64,000 nt of DNA from Sanderia malayensis (GCA_013076295.1 RQOL01000718.1:3410001-3474000), one strand, 5' to 3'; shown: positions 11,401-25,046, counted from the stretch's first letter. A program made the numbers and translations. The notes: generated from the sequence alone by a model not told the origin.

Positions 11401-14400
11401 TGAAAAGGAATCGCTGACTATTGAAAGAGACGCATTGAGGCAGCAGTGTACGGCAGCTATAAGAGAGTACGAGAAGTCACTGCGGGATAGGGATGAGGCT
11501 GTTAAATCCTCAATAAAGGTAGAAAAACAACTGAAAAATGCCATTGAAGAGAATAATATGTCATGTCATGTAAAGTACAGCCACGAGATAGCGAAGATAC
11601 AGGAAGAGAGGAATTCAGCTTTGCATGAGTATAAACTTGTGATGAGTGAACGTGATTCGGTACACCATGAAATTGAAAAATTGCAGGACGATTTGATGAA
11701 CTCGCAAAGATTGATTAATAAGCTGAGCGAGGAGAATGAGAAAATCCAACACGAGGCTGAGTGTTTGCGACAGGAAATAAACACTGTTCTGTTGGATAGA
11801 GACCAGGCAGTGAAGGAATCGTACAGTTTGAAAGAGAGGCTGCAGGAAGTTTCGCGAGACCGAGATCACCTGTTCAAGAAATTCGACGAGTTGCGTCAGG
11901 AGTTCGAAATGCGCAAACAGGAACGTGATGCCGCTAGGAAGGAGCGCAGTGAAGCCATATCACACCGAGATAAAATTTTAAAAGAATGCTTCGAAGTAAA
12001 GAAACTGTTTGAGTTGACGGATGAAAATTTCGAGCAAAACAACAAATTATTAAGACGTAAGTTTGAAGCATTGTCAACCGAATTGACAGAGGCCTGGAGA
12101 GAAGCGGAAGTTGCGCTGTTTCGAAGGGATTGGGCATTTGGTGAACGAAATAAAATTGTCAGAGAATTGCAAACACTCGGAGATAGATGCAACCAACTTG
12201 CAACCGAAAGAGATTGTGTCACAGAAAATTACTCCATTTTACAAAATAATTACGACTCACTCAAGGTATTTCATCTTGTCTTCGCTCTTTCCTATTGCTC
12301 CAATGATGTTCTATTCCTTCAAGTGTAACTGTTTCTATCACATTCATCTACAGGCCGAGCATAGCAAAGTTATGAAGGAGTTGAATTCATTGAAGAAATC
12401 CAAGCAATCGAAAGATGAAAGATTGGAGATTCTGCTTAGTACAGATTCAGCCATTGATACCGAATCAAATGTAAGATAATCAATCATCGATTCTCCACTG
12501 TGATTTGTGATTGCGATGATAAATTTGATCTGTGATTGTTGTGATTTATGATTTAAACCATGACCCATATTGCAATATCGACCATGTATCGAATTGTTTT
12601 AATGTGATGCTTATTCTTTAGGATTATGAACTGGAAACCATTCACCTTGAAAGGGTATATATATCTTACTTCTTATCTTATCTCTATCATCATCATCATC
12701 ATCAGCTCCATAGCCTAACTTAGGCCGTAGGTGCACACATTCTGAAAACCCGGTGTCTCCAGTCACAACGATTTATCCTTCCAAGAGATCCCTATGAGTC
12801 CCCTGTACGCCTTCATCTCGAACGCCTGTATCTTTTGCTTATCTTTTTTACTCTTCCTTTTTACTTATCTCTACATTCCATGCTTACTTTTTATTGAAGA
12901 AAGTCTGCTTATTCACTTTGATTGAGGAATATTTATGCATTTCTTGGCTGTTTTCTAGAGCTCAAAAGATGAAGACTTCGGTTTTGTTATTGCTGGTGGA
13001 GTAGACGCACCAATTGAAGCCAGCGATTGTTCGATATTTGTAACTGAAGTTGCAGAAAATAGCATAGCTTATGGAAAACTCAGGTATCAACACCGCCATC
13101 TTCTTATCTGATGATAACTGATAAATCCAAGCCAATGTAATCCTGAGGCTATTATTATCTTCTATTTATCATCTATTTATTATTATTTTCTACTTATCAT
13201 CTATTTATTATTATCTTTTATTTATCATCATTGTCGTTAACTCGTAATCTTTTTTCATGAATGCCGCGTGAATACCATTTGATCAAGAATTTTACATCAC
13301 ATTCTAGTTTTGTTAAGGCTATATGATTGAAATTTCTTTTTTTGCTGTTTTAGAGTGAATGACTGTTTGTCGAAAGTCAATGATGTTGATCTAACCAACG
13401 TTGACTGCGAATTTGCTAACAGAACCATTCAGGCATGCAAGTTCATCAGTTTGGTAAGCAATATCTATCTTGCGATATATAATTCTATTTGCTGCTATCA
13501 TGCAGTGGGGAGTAACAGCTTGAAGTGAAGTCTTAACTTTGCGAAAGAAACCTATTCAGACAATTTTCAGCCTCAGTTTGAAAATGAGGTTCTCGAAGGC
13601 GGGAATCTACTGTATTTGTTGTCTATTTGAGTTACAATGTTTTCAATGACGTCTGCGCATCAGTAACCTCATTTTGATGTTGCTGTTTTCGCAGAGTGTT
13701 TTGCGAAAGAAGCAGTCTCGTTCTGAAACACCTTACCAGAAGGTAAAGTTAATTCGTACAGAAGAAAGAGGTGAGCATGAAATTGGTCTATTGTTAAACA
13801 CAATCGGCATTACCATAAATGTCATTAGTTAATGCAACAGTTACTGCTAATGTGACGTCTTTTAGACCTTGGCTTGAGTATTGACAGTGGCCTTCATATC
13901 AAGAGAATAGAGCCAGGAAGCATTGCGTCAGAAGATGAAACTTTATCACTTGGTGACAAAATATTAACGGTATATAGTATTGTGTTTTTGCGATAGAATT
14001 GGTCTTGAGTTCGAGTCTGCGACACGTTATAAGTAGATGCAAGGCTAGTTGACTCGTTGTTTTTGGTTTGCAGATAAATGGAAGTCAAGTCGAGAACATA
14101 CCTTACAAAGAAGCGCAGATGCTGTTGAAACGAAGTATCGTCAGTTTGACGATACTGAAGTCCAGCGCAAGCACTGTATCAAGTCATCGTAGCTTAGCCA
14201 ATCAGATTGGCACAGAACGAGACAAGGAGAGCAGAACATCCGAAACGCAGTCATGTGACACAAAAAGATCATCTGACACGAAGAGGTCATGTGACACGAA
14301 GAGGTCATGTGACACGAAGAGGTCATGTGACAGCTCCAAGACGTCGATTGCTGCGAGTACAACAACAGTTATTACTAATAGTAATAATGCAAGCGGGAGT

Positions 14401-17400
14401 AACAGCAGCAGGGTTATCAGTGAGTTGCCATTCACATCTCAATACATGCGGCGTCATTCGTTGATCAGTGGATCGTCCATAAGTTCATCGTACGGTATAG
14501 CTGGTAGAATTTCACCAGAGGGAGCGAGGCGTAGCACTTATTCTGGCGTCGAGAGAAAGCGTTACTTCAAGGATCTATGGAGCGTTGATGAACTTTTGCG
14601 TCATGAGAAACCCACAACGACCGGTTTCAGCAAGTCGTCTGATGGACAATTGTCCGATTTGAATAAAGAAAAACAATCGCTTGGATCGCTGTCTCCGCTG
14701 ACCCAACCGCACCGCTCTAATTCCTACATGTCAGCCATTATATCTCAGAGAATCGCACAGGAATTGGTGCCAACGTGTAATAACAACAATGATGCAACAG
14801 CCATGCCTGATTCGACATCCTTGTCGTCATCGCAAAAGATGATTAGGCCGAAATCAGCACCCGGATCACGTCATTCCGCCATTAACAACATGAATAGCAT
14901 CAGCAGTATGAACAGCGTGCAGACGGCAACGAGAAACGAGATACTGTTGCAGAACGGAGTTTCACCCACTGGTTTACACATTAAGAATCGATCCGAGATA
15001 GCTGGACTTGGTGGCACTAATCAATTCACAAGAGACAGTCACGCTCTTTCGAGGAGTGTTGGAAGGCAAGTTAGACGCCAACGGCCTAACATACCACAGT
15101 TTTCATCCCAAGGAAGCAAGGATGTGTTTTATGATAAGCCGTACATGACGTTACCAGGGCCTGGACTGGGTCGACGATCGATAGATTCAACAGATCGAAA
15201 ACACGCGGAGTTATTATTCAACAGTTCATTTAAGACCGTGCCTGGTTCATCGTACATCACTGGTGCAAGGCATCAACATAAATCAACAAGTTCACGTGCG
15301 TCATCGACGTCATCTGTTTCATCCGGGTATGCCATGGCCTCTCATTCACTTATCAAGCCTCTCTATGAAGACGTCTCAGCCACTACCCCCGTTGCATCGA
15401 ATGTGAAAGAAGGGGAGCCACGTGTTGTTGTTATCGATAAAGGAGTGTACCCGCTCGGAATCGCCATCGGTGAAGGTGTAAAAGGCGGAATATTCGTGAC
15501 GATGGTCAATGAGAAAAGCGTTGCCGCTGGTGCCAATTTGAAATGTGGTGATCAACTGTTGGAGGTCAGTCTCGGTTTCGTTTTATTCCATCATTCTTCT
15601 GGGTTTTTAAGTTTTATTGAATTGAATCTCGATGCATCTAGCAGCACCTGGCCATGTCGAAATGTTCTTGAGTTGAGAAAGCGTTTCGAGTTTCCGTGAA
15701 GGAACTGAGCGTAAAACCTAATCATGATAATGAGACAGCGATTCAAACATGTACCATGCATCATGAGCTATTGATCACCCCCTGGCAAACCCTGTATTCC
15801 ATCAAGGATAATATCGATTAGTAGACCTTTAGATGGGGGTCAGTTGCCCAGTGCTTGTTGATAAGAACACAGCTAATGTTATTAAATCCACATTTGAAAA
15901 AGGCTAGAGTTGATTAATGCATATTGTTTCACTCTAGTTCAATGGGATCAACCTGAGATCAGCAACCTTTGACCAAGCTGCTTTGATTTTAAAACAATCA
16001 GTTGACGCAGATTCAGTGACTGTTCTTGTTCAATACAATCCAAACAGTAAGTCTTGATGCATGTTAATCACCACGTGAGTACAGTACCCCGAATTTTGAC
16101 GGCCATTCCAGAAATATCAGAGTTCGTAGAGTTGCAGATAGGCTGTCCTATAAAGCTGTTTTATTTATCTTGTTTTGAGAGATGTCGTTATATCATTGCT
16201 ATATGTGGAGGGGGGTTTGTTACACCGAAGCCTGATCTACTCCATGTAAAATTAATGAAAAGTTTTCAAATCTTTTTACAATGTTTCATTGCAGAACTAT
16301 TCGAAACTAAAGAAACTACGGACATGTAAGTATAATTTTAATATTTATTTTTAGATGTCTTGGTTTCTCGTCAATTTTCAAGTCCATTTTTGTCCTGCAT
16401 TATATTCTGTTGGATGTCCCATCCGATTTATAATGATCTCAAATTTTCCTCAGAACTTCTGAAGGTGAAGAGAACCCCGAACATTCCTCCCAGGAAACTC
16501 GACAATCATCCAAGAATGAAGCAAATTTTCACTCACAAATGAAACCAACTCGAATTCCTCCTGCTATCATTTCGAAACAAAAGTATGACTCATTTAGATC
16601 ATTCATTAATCTTTTACCTATCTTTTTATTTATTTATCTTTTTTACTTCGTTATTTCATTATTCTTTCTTATTCTTTTCTTTGCGTGCTTTTAATAACTT
16701 CTTATATGTTTACTTAATCATTCAATCATAGCTATGAAATTTCCTCTTAAATTATATTTGAGAGTTAAACCTCAATAAATCGACTTGATATCAAACAAAT
16801 CTTAATTTTGATTTTCTTTGTATTTTCAGTGGCCCATCTAGAACTATATTTTTTGTTTATTTCTAAATCTAAATCTTGAATTAGTTAATTTTGATTTTCA
16901 TCTACAGTGAAGATGCCAGTGCAGATTTGGCTGCAGAAAATGTTCGCCAGGTTTCATTTTTGAAGCCAAATCCATCCGCTTTGCTCGGCATCAGCATTAT
17001 TGGTGGCAGTGCGTTTGGAGTTTTCGTATCGAAGATCGAACCAGAAAGCATTGCTGCATTACAAGGAGGCATCAGGGTTGCTGATCGAATTTTAGAGGTT
17101 TGCCACATTTACTTGTTAGTTATTTATCATAACATTTACATAAATATTGATTTCATCTTCTCTTTGAATGATATAAGAATATGATTGTTTTTTTTGTTTT
17201 TATAGATTAACGGCGCGTCTTTTGTGAACGTGACGGCTGAGCAAGCCACTTTGGAACTTGGAAAACAAGTTGAAAATATCAAAATGTTGATTCGGTATGA
17301 TGCACCAGGTAATTCACGAAGCTTTTCTGGTAGAGATAACTTATGTTATGCAGTAGAATCTTGACACGAGGAACCTTGAAGGCAGCGGTAATAACCCTAC

Positions 17401-20400
17401 ATGTGATTTTGATTTTCAGGTTTCAGAAAGGCTCAAGAGAATCCACCAGACTCGTTTTACATCAGGTAATTCATTTATAATACGTGTCAAAAGCGATTGA
17501 CAGTGTGATTATAACCCTCGTTTTACATCAAGTAATTGACTGTGTAATAGACTTGTAACCATTAAAAGTGTGATAATGATTATGATTAAATGATTATGTT
17601 TTGATTCCATGTAGGACCCATTTCGATCGTCCCACTCACACCAAGGAAGAACTGAGCTTCAGAAAAGGTGATATACTCTACGTAACTGATACATTCTATC
17701 AAGGAAAATTGGGAATTTGGAAAGCATGGCACGTAAATGAAAATAACGAATTGCAAAAGAAAGAACATGGAACTGTACCAAGCAAAACAAAGTATGTTAA
17801 GCAAATCACCAAATTTTGTGATTGAATCATTTTATTTTATTTTATAGTTAGTCTGCATATTCATAGCCCAATGCATCAGGTTGAAGAATTAAGGAAATGT
17901 TAAGTCTTAAGTCTTATGGATGTGTCCACTTAGGATGGGTTAACTGTAGTTGTATTCATAGCAGGTTTCTCTTTAGGCTTAGATTCGGAGTTAAGATTAA
18001 TTTTTTTCGGGGTTTTCCTGGGTTAACAGTTAATCATATGTTTATAGCTAGATTCATTGTCAGTTGGGCTTGCATTGGGCTGAAGGTTTAGTTTGGCTTT
18101 AGATTTGGTGAGTTGACTTCAAAGTGCGCTGAATTGCTGCTGTCGGGCTAGTTTTTCAGACTGGGCAGGCTTATTTTACAAAAGTCTTGCTACTTTACTA
18201 GCGCCTTCATTTATAGCCCAGTGGCCGGGACTAAGTCGTCTTAATAAGCAAGGCTATTTACTACGACCATATCGTGTTTTCATTTCAGGGCTGAACAAGA
18301 GGTCTTGCTGAGACGTTGCTCAAGTTACAGCGATGATAAATTGAAAATGAGGCACAGTTTCTTCAGAAGAAGTAAAAAAGGATCTTATACATACGGAGTC
18401 AACCATTCAAGGGAGAGCAGTGACTCGCGTGGAGACGAGGCTGGTAGTAGTATTGGTAGCAGTTCAAATGCCTTTGTTAACGGTATGTTTCTTTACTGGT
18501 TTATCTATGTATAGAATTACCCTTGCAAGGTCAACTTTTCATACATGATGAAGCTCCTCGATCTGGTTTTAGGTACATTTTAATCTTAGCTATAACGAAG
18601 GTATTTGTTGTTCCCTTCAAATTTTGAGTTTCCAGGAGATTTTGATCACCTTACATGAGGTATTGACGTGATACTCAATGGGCCTACACGTTGGATTCCT
18701 CGGCCTAATGTATATTGAAACACAACACTGTCAATTCAGCTACATGATTATAATAGGTGGCCATTAATGTTATCAGGGAAATACAAATGTCACGATAAAA
18801 GGTTGAAATTAAAATTATTTTGCAGCTGAATGTAATGAGGCTTCATTCATTTGTAGATACTGAGTTGCTGGCTTATCAATTCGTCAAACGTAGTGAAAGT
18901 GGGTTCTCTCGAATTCTTTAATTTTTCTTTTTCACGACTTAGAATTATTATTCAATTCAATCAATGCTGTTATCGATTATATCGTTGTTGTTGTTGTTTT
19001 TGTTCTGCAGATGACGTCATGAGGCCTGTTGTTGTGCTCGGTGCACTAGCTGAACCAATATGCGATAAACTGGTCATGGAATGTCCTTACAAATTTGCTC
19101 GATCATTGCCAGGTAACTATTACGCTTTTTCCATTTAATATAGATATCACCCAATGCTGCATACAGCGGACACTAGTGGAGCCCAATGTTAATTCCCCGA
19201 TAACTCAAAGACTCGATAACTCGTCAATTATATCATTCGGTCCCGTTGTGATTTGTGCTACCAAGAGTAAACTGTGCTATGTACAGTTTCTTAGACTAAT
19301 GAACCATAATTGGCAGGTCTTTAATTTTAAAACCATGTCGGTTTCAAATTGTTTATCTTAGGCTGGTCAGGCTCTTAACTCAGTGCTCTTGTTCGGTCAA
19401 TTTCATAGTCTCTGCATTTATAATTGGTAATCTGGTTTTGATGATTTCGTCTGATGTTTACTATTGTCATTTGCTAGAAATTGTGAAGCTGTCTCAGGAT
19501 GTCGTGGAAGCGAGGCTGCAATCAGGTCTTTATGTTGACTATGCGAAATCGAGACGAAGTGCCAGTTTTGCGTGTATAACCCCAGAAGCGATTCAACAAG
19601 TGTCGAACAAGGTCAGCCATGTTTTATTACCTTTCTATCTATCAGCAGGGTTCTTAACTTGGCACTTTGATTTTCGAAGACCGGGTCAATTGGTGGATCG
19701 ATTATTTAGAGTGAATGCTGTGAAGCTTTTGAAATACCTTGGTGATTATTTTTAGGTCTCGGAAGTCAGAAGCTATGTCCCCCCCCCCCCCACTTTATCA
19801 TCTCTCAAGCTTACAAGAAACTCAGCGATATTTGTTATTTTGAATTAATATGAGAAAACCATGGCAATGTGGCCACCTTTTTGCTCGAAGAATGCATTTA
19901 CTTCTTTGCAACGAACAGAAAAAAGTGCAAAATGTTTTGATTACGCTCATTGTTATTTGCTTATTATTTTGTTTTCAGTCGAAGCATTGCTTGCTTGATA
20001 TCAACCCAGCCTCAGTTGAAAGATTATTGCAGCCATCATGTCACCCAATCATCCTTCTATTGAAATACAAATCACACAAACAAATCAAGTAATTATTCAC
20101 AAAATTATTTTTTCTCTTGTTGTTATTACTGCAAGTTGATAAATTGGCTATTGCTTAACTTGCATTCCCTGTACGTTTTCATGTCTGAAGAAACCAAATT
20201 ACAGTAGGTTCCCGCCTATAAGAAACCCCCTTTGATAAGAAACAAGTCTCAATTCCCTTATCAAGGAGCCCTTGTTATAAGAAACAAACTGTGGCCCTGA
20301 TTATAAACTTTGACCATGATTATATAACGGTCTCTTTAAATAAAAACTTTCTAGGCCTCAATTCAAAATGTGGTTTCTTTATACGCGGGAACCTACTGTA

Positions 20401-21237
20401 TTTAATTTTAATCGGGTTGGTCGAACTTGCTCGAAGATCGTCCAAACACCAAATGTCCAATTGCACTCACTTACGTTCTTCTAGGGAAGGGTATAGACCA
20501 AAATCTGACTGGTACATTTGCACCAGGATATCCACTTTTGCATTGGCTTTTCACTTTTATTTCAAATGGGGCCCTTTATAACTCGTGATTTTTACCTCGG
20601 GCAATGTTTTGCATTTCCACGATAGCCCATTATATCGATACTCATTTTTACCCTCTGATTAAGTAATTATCATAATAGTCGATGAGATATTTTAATTAAA
20701 ACCATTGGATGTTATTTCTTGCAGAGATCTTCGTGATGGTCATTATATTCGGGAAAAAATAACATCAAAAGAAGCTAAAGATTTATTTGAGGCGAATGCA
20801 AAAATTGAGAAAGAAAACAAACAACATATTACTGGTAGGTCTTTGTTTTACGATTTGTTCTACTTGAATATTTTATGTTTTCGAGATTCATTCGTATTTC
20901 AATTGATTTCATTTGATAAAAAATCAAGTTATACAGTTGCACTTCTCCAAACCTCGGATCTCAAAGAGATTTGAATTTTTATACAATTAACTATTGGCAT
21001 TTTGAATACCAATTTGTAATCGACAATCTTGCCACCTTAAACAATCGTTATTTCTCCAATCATTTCACTCTTTTGTCGCTCGCAATAAAATTATTGTAAT
21101 TATTTCATTATGTTCATACTTTTCATATTTTTTCTGTTGCAGGTGTAATAAATGGTGCGACCATGAGTGTTATATGTTCACAAATTATCGAACGGGTTCA
21201 AGAAGAGCAAGAAAGAGCATTATGGGTAAATATTTGA
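8428..21237 (+). CDS. DLG5, MAGUK scaffold (coiled coil, 4 PDZ, SH3, GK)
   Basis: DLG5 is a membrane-associated scaffold at cell junctions and in polarity and cadherin trafficking. Exons with compatible phases: 8428-8488, 10176-10410, 10723-10898, 11094-12265, 12354-12470, 12622-12654, 12959-13083, 13354-13453, 13695-13770, 13866-13969, 14074-15564, 15938-16046, 16295-16325, 16454-16582, 16908-17097, 17206-17308, 17420-17465, 17615-17791, 18289-18482, 18857-18898, 19011-19112, 19478-19611, 19979-20088, 20725-20834, 21143-21237, giving about 1752 residues. Coiled coil about 100-600; PDZ1 about 600-690 (FGFVIAGG); PDZ2 about 690-765 (LGLSIDSG); a Ser-rich linker with an 18-bp coding repeat; PDZ3 about 1180-1265 (LGIAIGEG); PDZ4 about 1330-1417 (LGISIIGG); SH3 about 1432-1500; GK-like domain about 1571 to the end (RPVVVLG). 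The GK loop lacks the kinase P-loop, as usual in MAGUKs. The CARD found at the vertebrate N-terminus is not visible. The ATG at 8428 is the first in its exon, but an upstream coding exon is not excluded. Confidence 0.93.
10507..10593. repeat. 43-bp tandem duplication in a DLG5 intron
   Basis: A 43-bp unit starting CCTTCTACCTCATGTCGG is present twice in a row (starts 10508 and 10551) with no differences seen. It lies in the intron between exons 2 and 3. Confidence 0.9.
10980..11075. mobile_element. MITE in a DLG5 intron
   Basis: About 96 bp with inverted ends: the left end contains GTAATGCTTCGATTAAA and the right end, read on the other strand, GTAATGTTTCGATTAAA. The interior has repeated CGCCCC motifs. 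It ends just before the acceptor of the large coiled-coil exon (11094). Degenerate CGCCCC/GGGCG-rich relatives appear at 24117-24190. Confidence 0.6.
12686..12832 (-). mobile_element. Antisense LINE 3' end in a DLG5 intron
   Basis: Read on the minus strand, this ends in a GAT-GAT-GAT microsatellite after GGCTATGGAGCTGATG, a layout typical of RTE-like LINE tails. Just upstream on that strand is a coding relic IQAFEMKAYRGLIGISWKDK, matching the conserved AFE-x-x-x-x-R-x-x-x-I-S-W motif near the end of such reverse transcriptases. The copy is truncated at its 5' side. Confidence 0.7.
13150..13228. repeat. Imperfect AT-rich tandem repeat in a DLG5 intron
   Basis: An approximately 36-bp unit containing CTATTTATTATTAT is repeated two to three times with substitutions. 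It has no coding potential. Confidence 0.7.
14253..14333 (+). repeat. 18-bp coding minisatellite in DLG5
   Basis: Four to five units of 18 bp encode the hexapeptide repeat SCDTKR in the Ser-rich linker between PDZ2 and PDZ3. The last three units are identical at the DNA level, so the expansion is recent. The unit is a multiple of three, so copy number can change without a frameshift. Confidence 0.9.
20200..20400. mobile_element. TA-flanked MITE in a DLG5 intron
   Basis: A 197-bp element sits between TA dinucleotides (20200-20201 and 20399-20400). Both ends read inward as CAGTAGGTTCCCGC, then TATAAGAAA or TATAAAGAAA. The interior has further diverged copies of the TATAAGAAAC motif. TA duplication and CAG ends fit a pogo/Tc1-type element; no transposase is encoded. 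Confidence 0.85.
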
Positions 21238-23936
21238 ACTCGAAGACTCAAGTATGTGCACGTGTTGTTATTGTTGCTACACAGCCTAGATGCAGATTAC
21301 GTCAGCGATTCATTAGAGACGAGGCTATTTAAAGATGATACCTGTTGCAATTGATGGAAAGACTTTTAAAATGGTGACTTTTGGAGTTATTGCATTACAT
21401 CTGCCCCATTTGTTTGCAATCAAAAATTGCAATTGCTGCCTGCTTACGAGAGAATTCATTTTGTCGCAGTTTAATGGTCCTACAATGCAATTCAATTGCT
21501 AATGCTATGACTGACGTGAATAAACTTTGTCACCTGATCACTTTCAATCATACGCTTATTAGTGATTACTTTAAGTTCAAAATAGACAGGGTGTGGAATA
21601 TTAGAGGGTTGGGAATTTCATTAAAACCCAATGAAGTGGGTGGGTGGGAAGTCTGTGGTTTTGAAGATAAGCTTTTCAATCATTGCCAGCTAAAGATTGG
21701 TCAGTAAACAATCTGATAAACACGATTTCTCACGTTACTTACTACTCCTTCGAATTACAGGCTCAGAAGTCATCAACGGAGGGGGTCTGGAATAAGAGTT
21801 CATGGGGGATTTTTCAAACAATTAATAAACGGGAGCGGGAGGGGGGTACGTTTATTTGGGAGATGAGATTTGAGTTTTAAACCCCTGATTGTTTTTCCCC
21901 CTTTGATCGTCCACTTAGATTGGTGTTTTTTTTGTAATTAGAAATTTTGTGATAATGAATAGTGATAGTGTGCAGGGTAGAAATAATTGCTATAGTGTGC
22001 AGGGTAGAAATAGTTGCTTGCAAATGTTGTAGGCAAGCAGTTATTATAGGACTCATTTTAGCTCACAGCTATGTGAATTGCAAAAATTGTTTTTATAGAA
22101 GATTATTTAATTGTATGCGTTTCAACCCAACTCGTTATAAAGAAATAAGCAATTGCTTTGTGAAGAAATATGATTGTTTTATATATGAATGTGAGTTACT
22201 TCGAAAAATAGGATGGGAAGAGATATAAAAAATTCATGTTATGTAACGTGTTGTCAAGAAGCGGATGAACATCAAGTAAAAGAAGAAAATGTTTGCTGAA
22301 GAATAACAATCACTTCATTCAAGGCCAGCTGAAAATTAAAATACACAAACACCACCTTTTATCTAAAGCGCTCAATTTCAAATATTTGCCAAGAGGATTT
22401 AGTCTGCTTGTTCAATGTCTTTCAGTTGAATCCAAATGCACTTCCCAATTCTTCATCTTATTTGTTTATGTTCAGGTCCTTTTTAGAGTGAGTTTTAACC
22501 CAAGGATGTTTATGCTGTGCAGGATTATTTGCTGTTTTCAACGACGATTTGTTTACATACAGAGAGAGTGTAGACTGCATAAGATATAATTATGCTATAT
22601 TATTCCATCATCAGCATATTTATAGTTACAGCAGGATTAACACTCTTTGGTGAGAGCTATTGCAGTTTGAACCATTAAAGTCTGTCGGCCAAACTAGTAA
22701 ACTGATACTGCATTGTTACCATGGATATGATGATAAAAACAGGTATTATGTGAATGTTTCTGATCATTTTTTATCCTCGGATACAATTACGTTGCTTGCA
22801 GTTCAAAACAGACGCCGTTTGTCTACAGGACAATGCGATCCTTTGTACTTGGATACACATCATTGTCACATGTAGCATGCATGTTTGTACAAGATAGCTG
22901 ATATGTGATATTGGTGAATATTGGCGAAATTTCGTGTTTGAGTCGCCTTTTGATAATTTTATACGATTAAGAAAGTAGTTGGTTATATTTTGTTGCTTTT
23001 CGTTGTAGTTGAAAATGATGTCTCTATCTTGACCAGTGGATTCGTTGTGAGTACATTTTGTCATTTATCTATTATTTGTAACTAAAATTCATATGAAATA
23101 CCTTTTAGTTCTCATTTTGGAATACATGGAATTAGAATTTTTTAATAAGAAAGTGGTACTGTACTCGTCTTGTCATAGAGTTAAGAAAGCTCAGTATTAG
23201 ATTTTTGAAACCCATAAGAAAGTTGAGTATCTTGGATACCTGAAATTTCAAGGACAAATTGCCGCGAAACCGCGAAATACTTGACGTTGTGGCCATAACA
23301 TATTATCCATCAACATATAAAGATAAAAATTTTACTCGCTGCATAAAATTGTACTTCAGTCAGTTCGAATACTTATGTAAACGTAGAACTTTTCGATTGT
23401 TTCTAAAGCATTCAGGAAATTTTATTACTTTCTCATAAGTACTCAAACTTATAGGATTTAAGAATATATCCTAAGTCCTAGATGTTATTCAGCTTATCCA
23501 AGATTATGGAAATTTGTCACTAACTTATTTTCACTCAAAGTACCTCGTAGTTAAAACAAACGAAAATTTATTCTACAAAAATGGAAAGTTTCAATGAATG
23601 TTTCGATGAACAGTAAATGTTTTAATATGTTATTTTGTGAAGAAATTATCAATGTAAAGCCTTTAATATCGGAGTTATAGACCTGCAAGAATAGAATACA
23701 TGAGAAATGAAGTAAAAAATGGTTTTATGTTTAAAAACGTGGATAAAGTCCTCACTTTAAGTTGACCTTAGGTGGGAGTCAATTGCATTCGCAATTTCTT
23801 TACTTTGGCAAATTGCTAATAAGTGTTTTTGTGGCTAAGGGGTTAAGTGGCGGAACCCTTTAACATTTACAACATATGTGAAATAAATGTCATCTAGTTT
23901 TGGTGGAAAGGAAATCTAATGCAAATTGAATTCAAA

Positions 23937-24025
23937 ATACTAATAAAAATTCGAAGTTATATGATTGTAAGGGTGTTTGTATTTATTTGAGAATTGTTAA
24001 GGGGATGAGATATTTTTCTAAGCTG
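23937..24025 (+). pseudogene. Decayed copy of part of the downstream zinc-finger ORF
   Basis: This stretch aligns with 26056-26150 inside the zinc-finger ORF. Shared blocks include AAAATTCGAA, TATGTGATTG-like sequence, AGGGTGTTTGTATTTAT, and TGAGAATTGT followed by GATGAGAT. The copy lacks about eight bases and carries several substitutions, including a stop created in TTATTTGAG. It is too short and broken to be functional. Confidence 0.65.
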
Positions 24026-24969
24026 TTAATGTCACGAATAGGTCATCTATTGTTCAAAAATGTAAAGTCAATGCAATGTGAGATTTATTATTTTGCGAAA
24101 GCTCGTTTGATTATAGGGTGGGCGCTTATTAGAGGGGTGGGGCGATTAATAGAGGGAGGGGCGATTAATAGAGGGCGGACACTAATTAGAAGAAATTAGT
24201 ATGTCTTTCTCCATCGCAGGGAATTGCACAACGTTTTTGTTAGAGTACTCGAGGCTTCTTCGAAGAAATCAGTCTCGTGTTTGGTTTTGTTATGAAATAC
24301 TGAAATAATATACATTTCCGATATTCCTGAGCAGTTGAAAGGATAATTTTTTCGAGATGGTCTTGACCAAGTTGGCCAAATGTATCAGGCAAGAAGTACG
24401 AAATGATTGAAAATTTTTAATTATCCTAAACGTTCTGTTAATTAGGACTGTTTGGGTGGTCATTTCTTGGAACTGAATCAAGCAGATGAAACCTAATTAT
24501 AAATAACACATACCACATACATGATTTTTTTATCACATACCACATAATTATATACAATAATATATAACACATAATTAAATCATTGAGTTACTGTAATGTG
24601 ATGTTTCGTTTCAAGAAGGAACCACCCATGTGCCCATTGTAATTAGAAATGTGATATGCGGCTTTCATGTGGACATATTTGCATTTCTTTCAGTTAGATA
24701 ACTGTACAACCATGTGTCTTTATTTAAGTTGATTTAGTTCTTCGCGGCTCAATAAAAAGTCAGCAGGTCTTTATTGAAATGTAAACGGAAAACGTTGAAT
24801 TTCATGTTGTCCATAAGATTAAAAATTAAAAATATTAAAGCGTCTTTTCTCTTTTCCAAAGGACATTTGTGTTCGAGAATTGCCCCTGGATGGTGAAATA
24901 TTAGTGAAGCCAGAAGAGGACAGTGAATACATGCTATACAGCAAACGTAGAACTGGTAATCAAACGGTT

Positions 24970-25015
24970 AAATTGATTCATATTTCACTCAATTGATTCA
25001 TATTTCACTCAATTG
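24970..25015. repeat. 20-bp tandem duplication
   Basis: The unit TTGATTCATATTTCACTCAA is repeated about twice, just upstream of the zinc-finger ORF. Confidence 0.8.
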
Positions 25016-25046
25016 ATTCTGAACTTTTCTTCCGACTCGACACAAA

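Larger units (their letters stand above)
21238..25046. other. No complete gene; possible orphan exons
   Basis: A 3.8-kb spacer between DLG5 and the zinc-finger gene. An AATAAA at 21519 may serve DLG5. Three short open stretches have splice-like borders: 22666-22742, 23009-23046 and 24862-24955. The last two are phase-compatible with each other (VENDVSILTSGFV then DICVRELPLDGE) and might belong to the 5' part of the zinc-finger gene; the first is not compatible with the second, because joining them gives a stop. Also here are GGGCG-rich MITE relics (24117-24190) and a decayed copy of part of the zinc-finger ORF (23937-24025). Confidence 0.4.

Noticed and set aside
11320..12222. Several minus-strand open frames
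   Set aside because: They are shadows of the DLG5 coiled-coil exon, whose heptad composition keeps the antisense frames open.
21381..22589. Several 60-110 codon plus-strand frames
   Set aside because: No domains, no shared splice phases, low-complexity composition.
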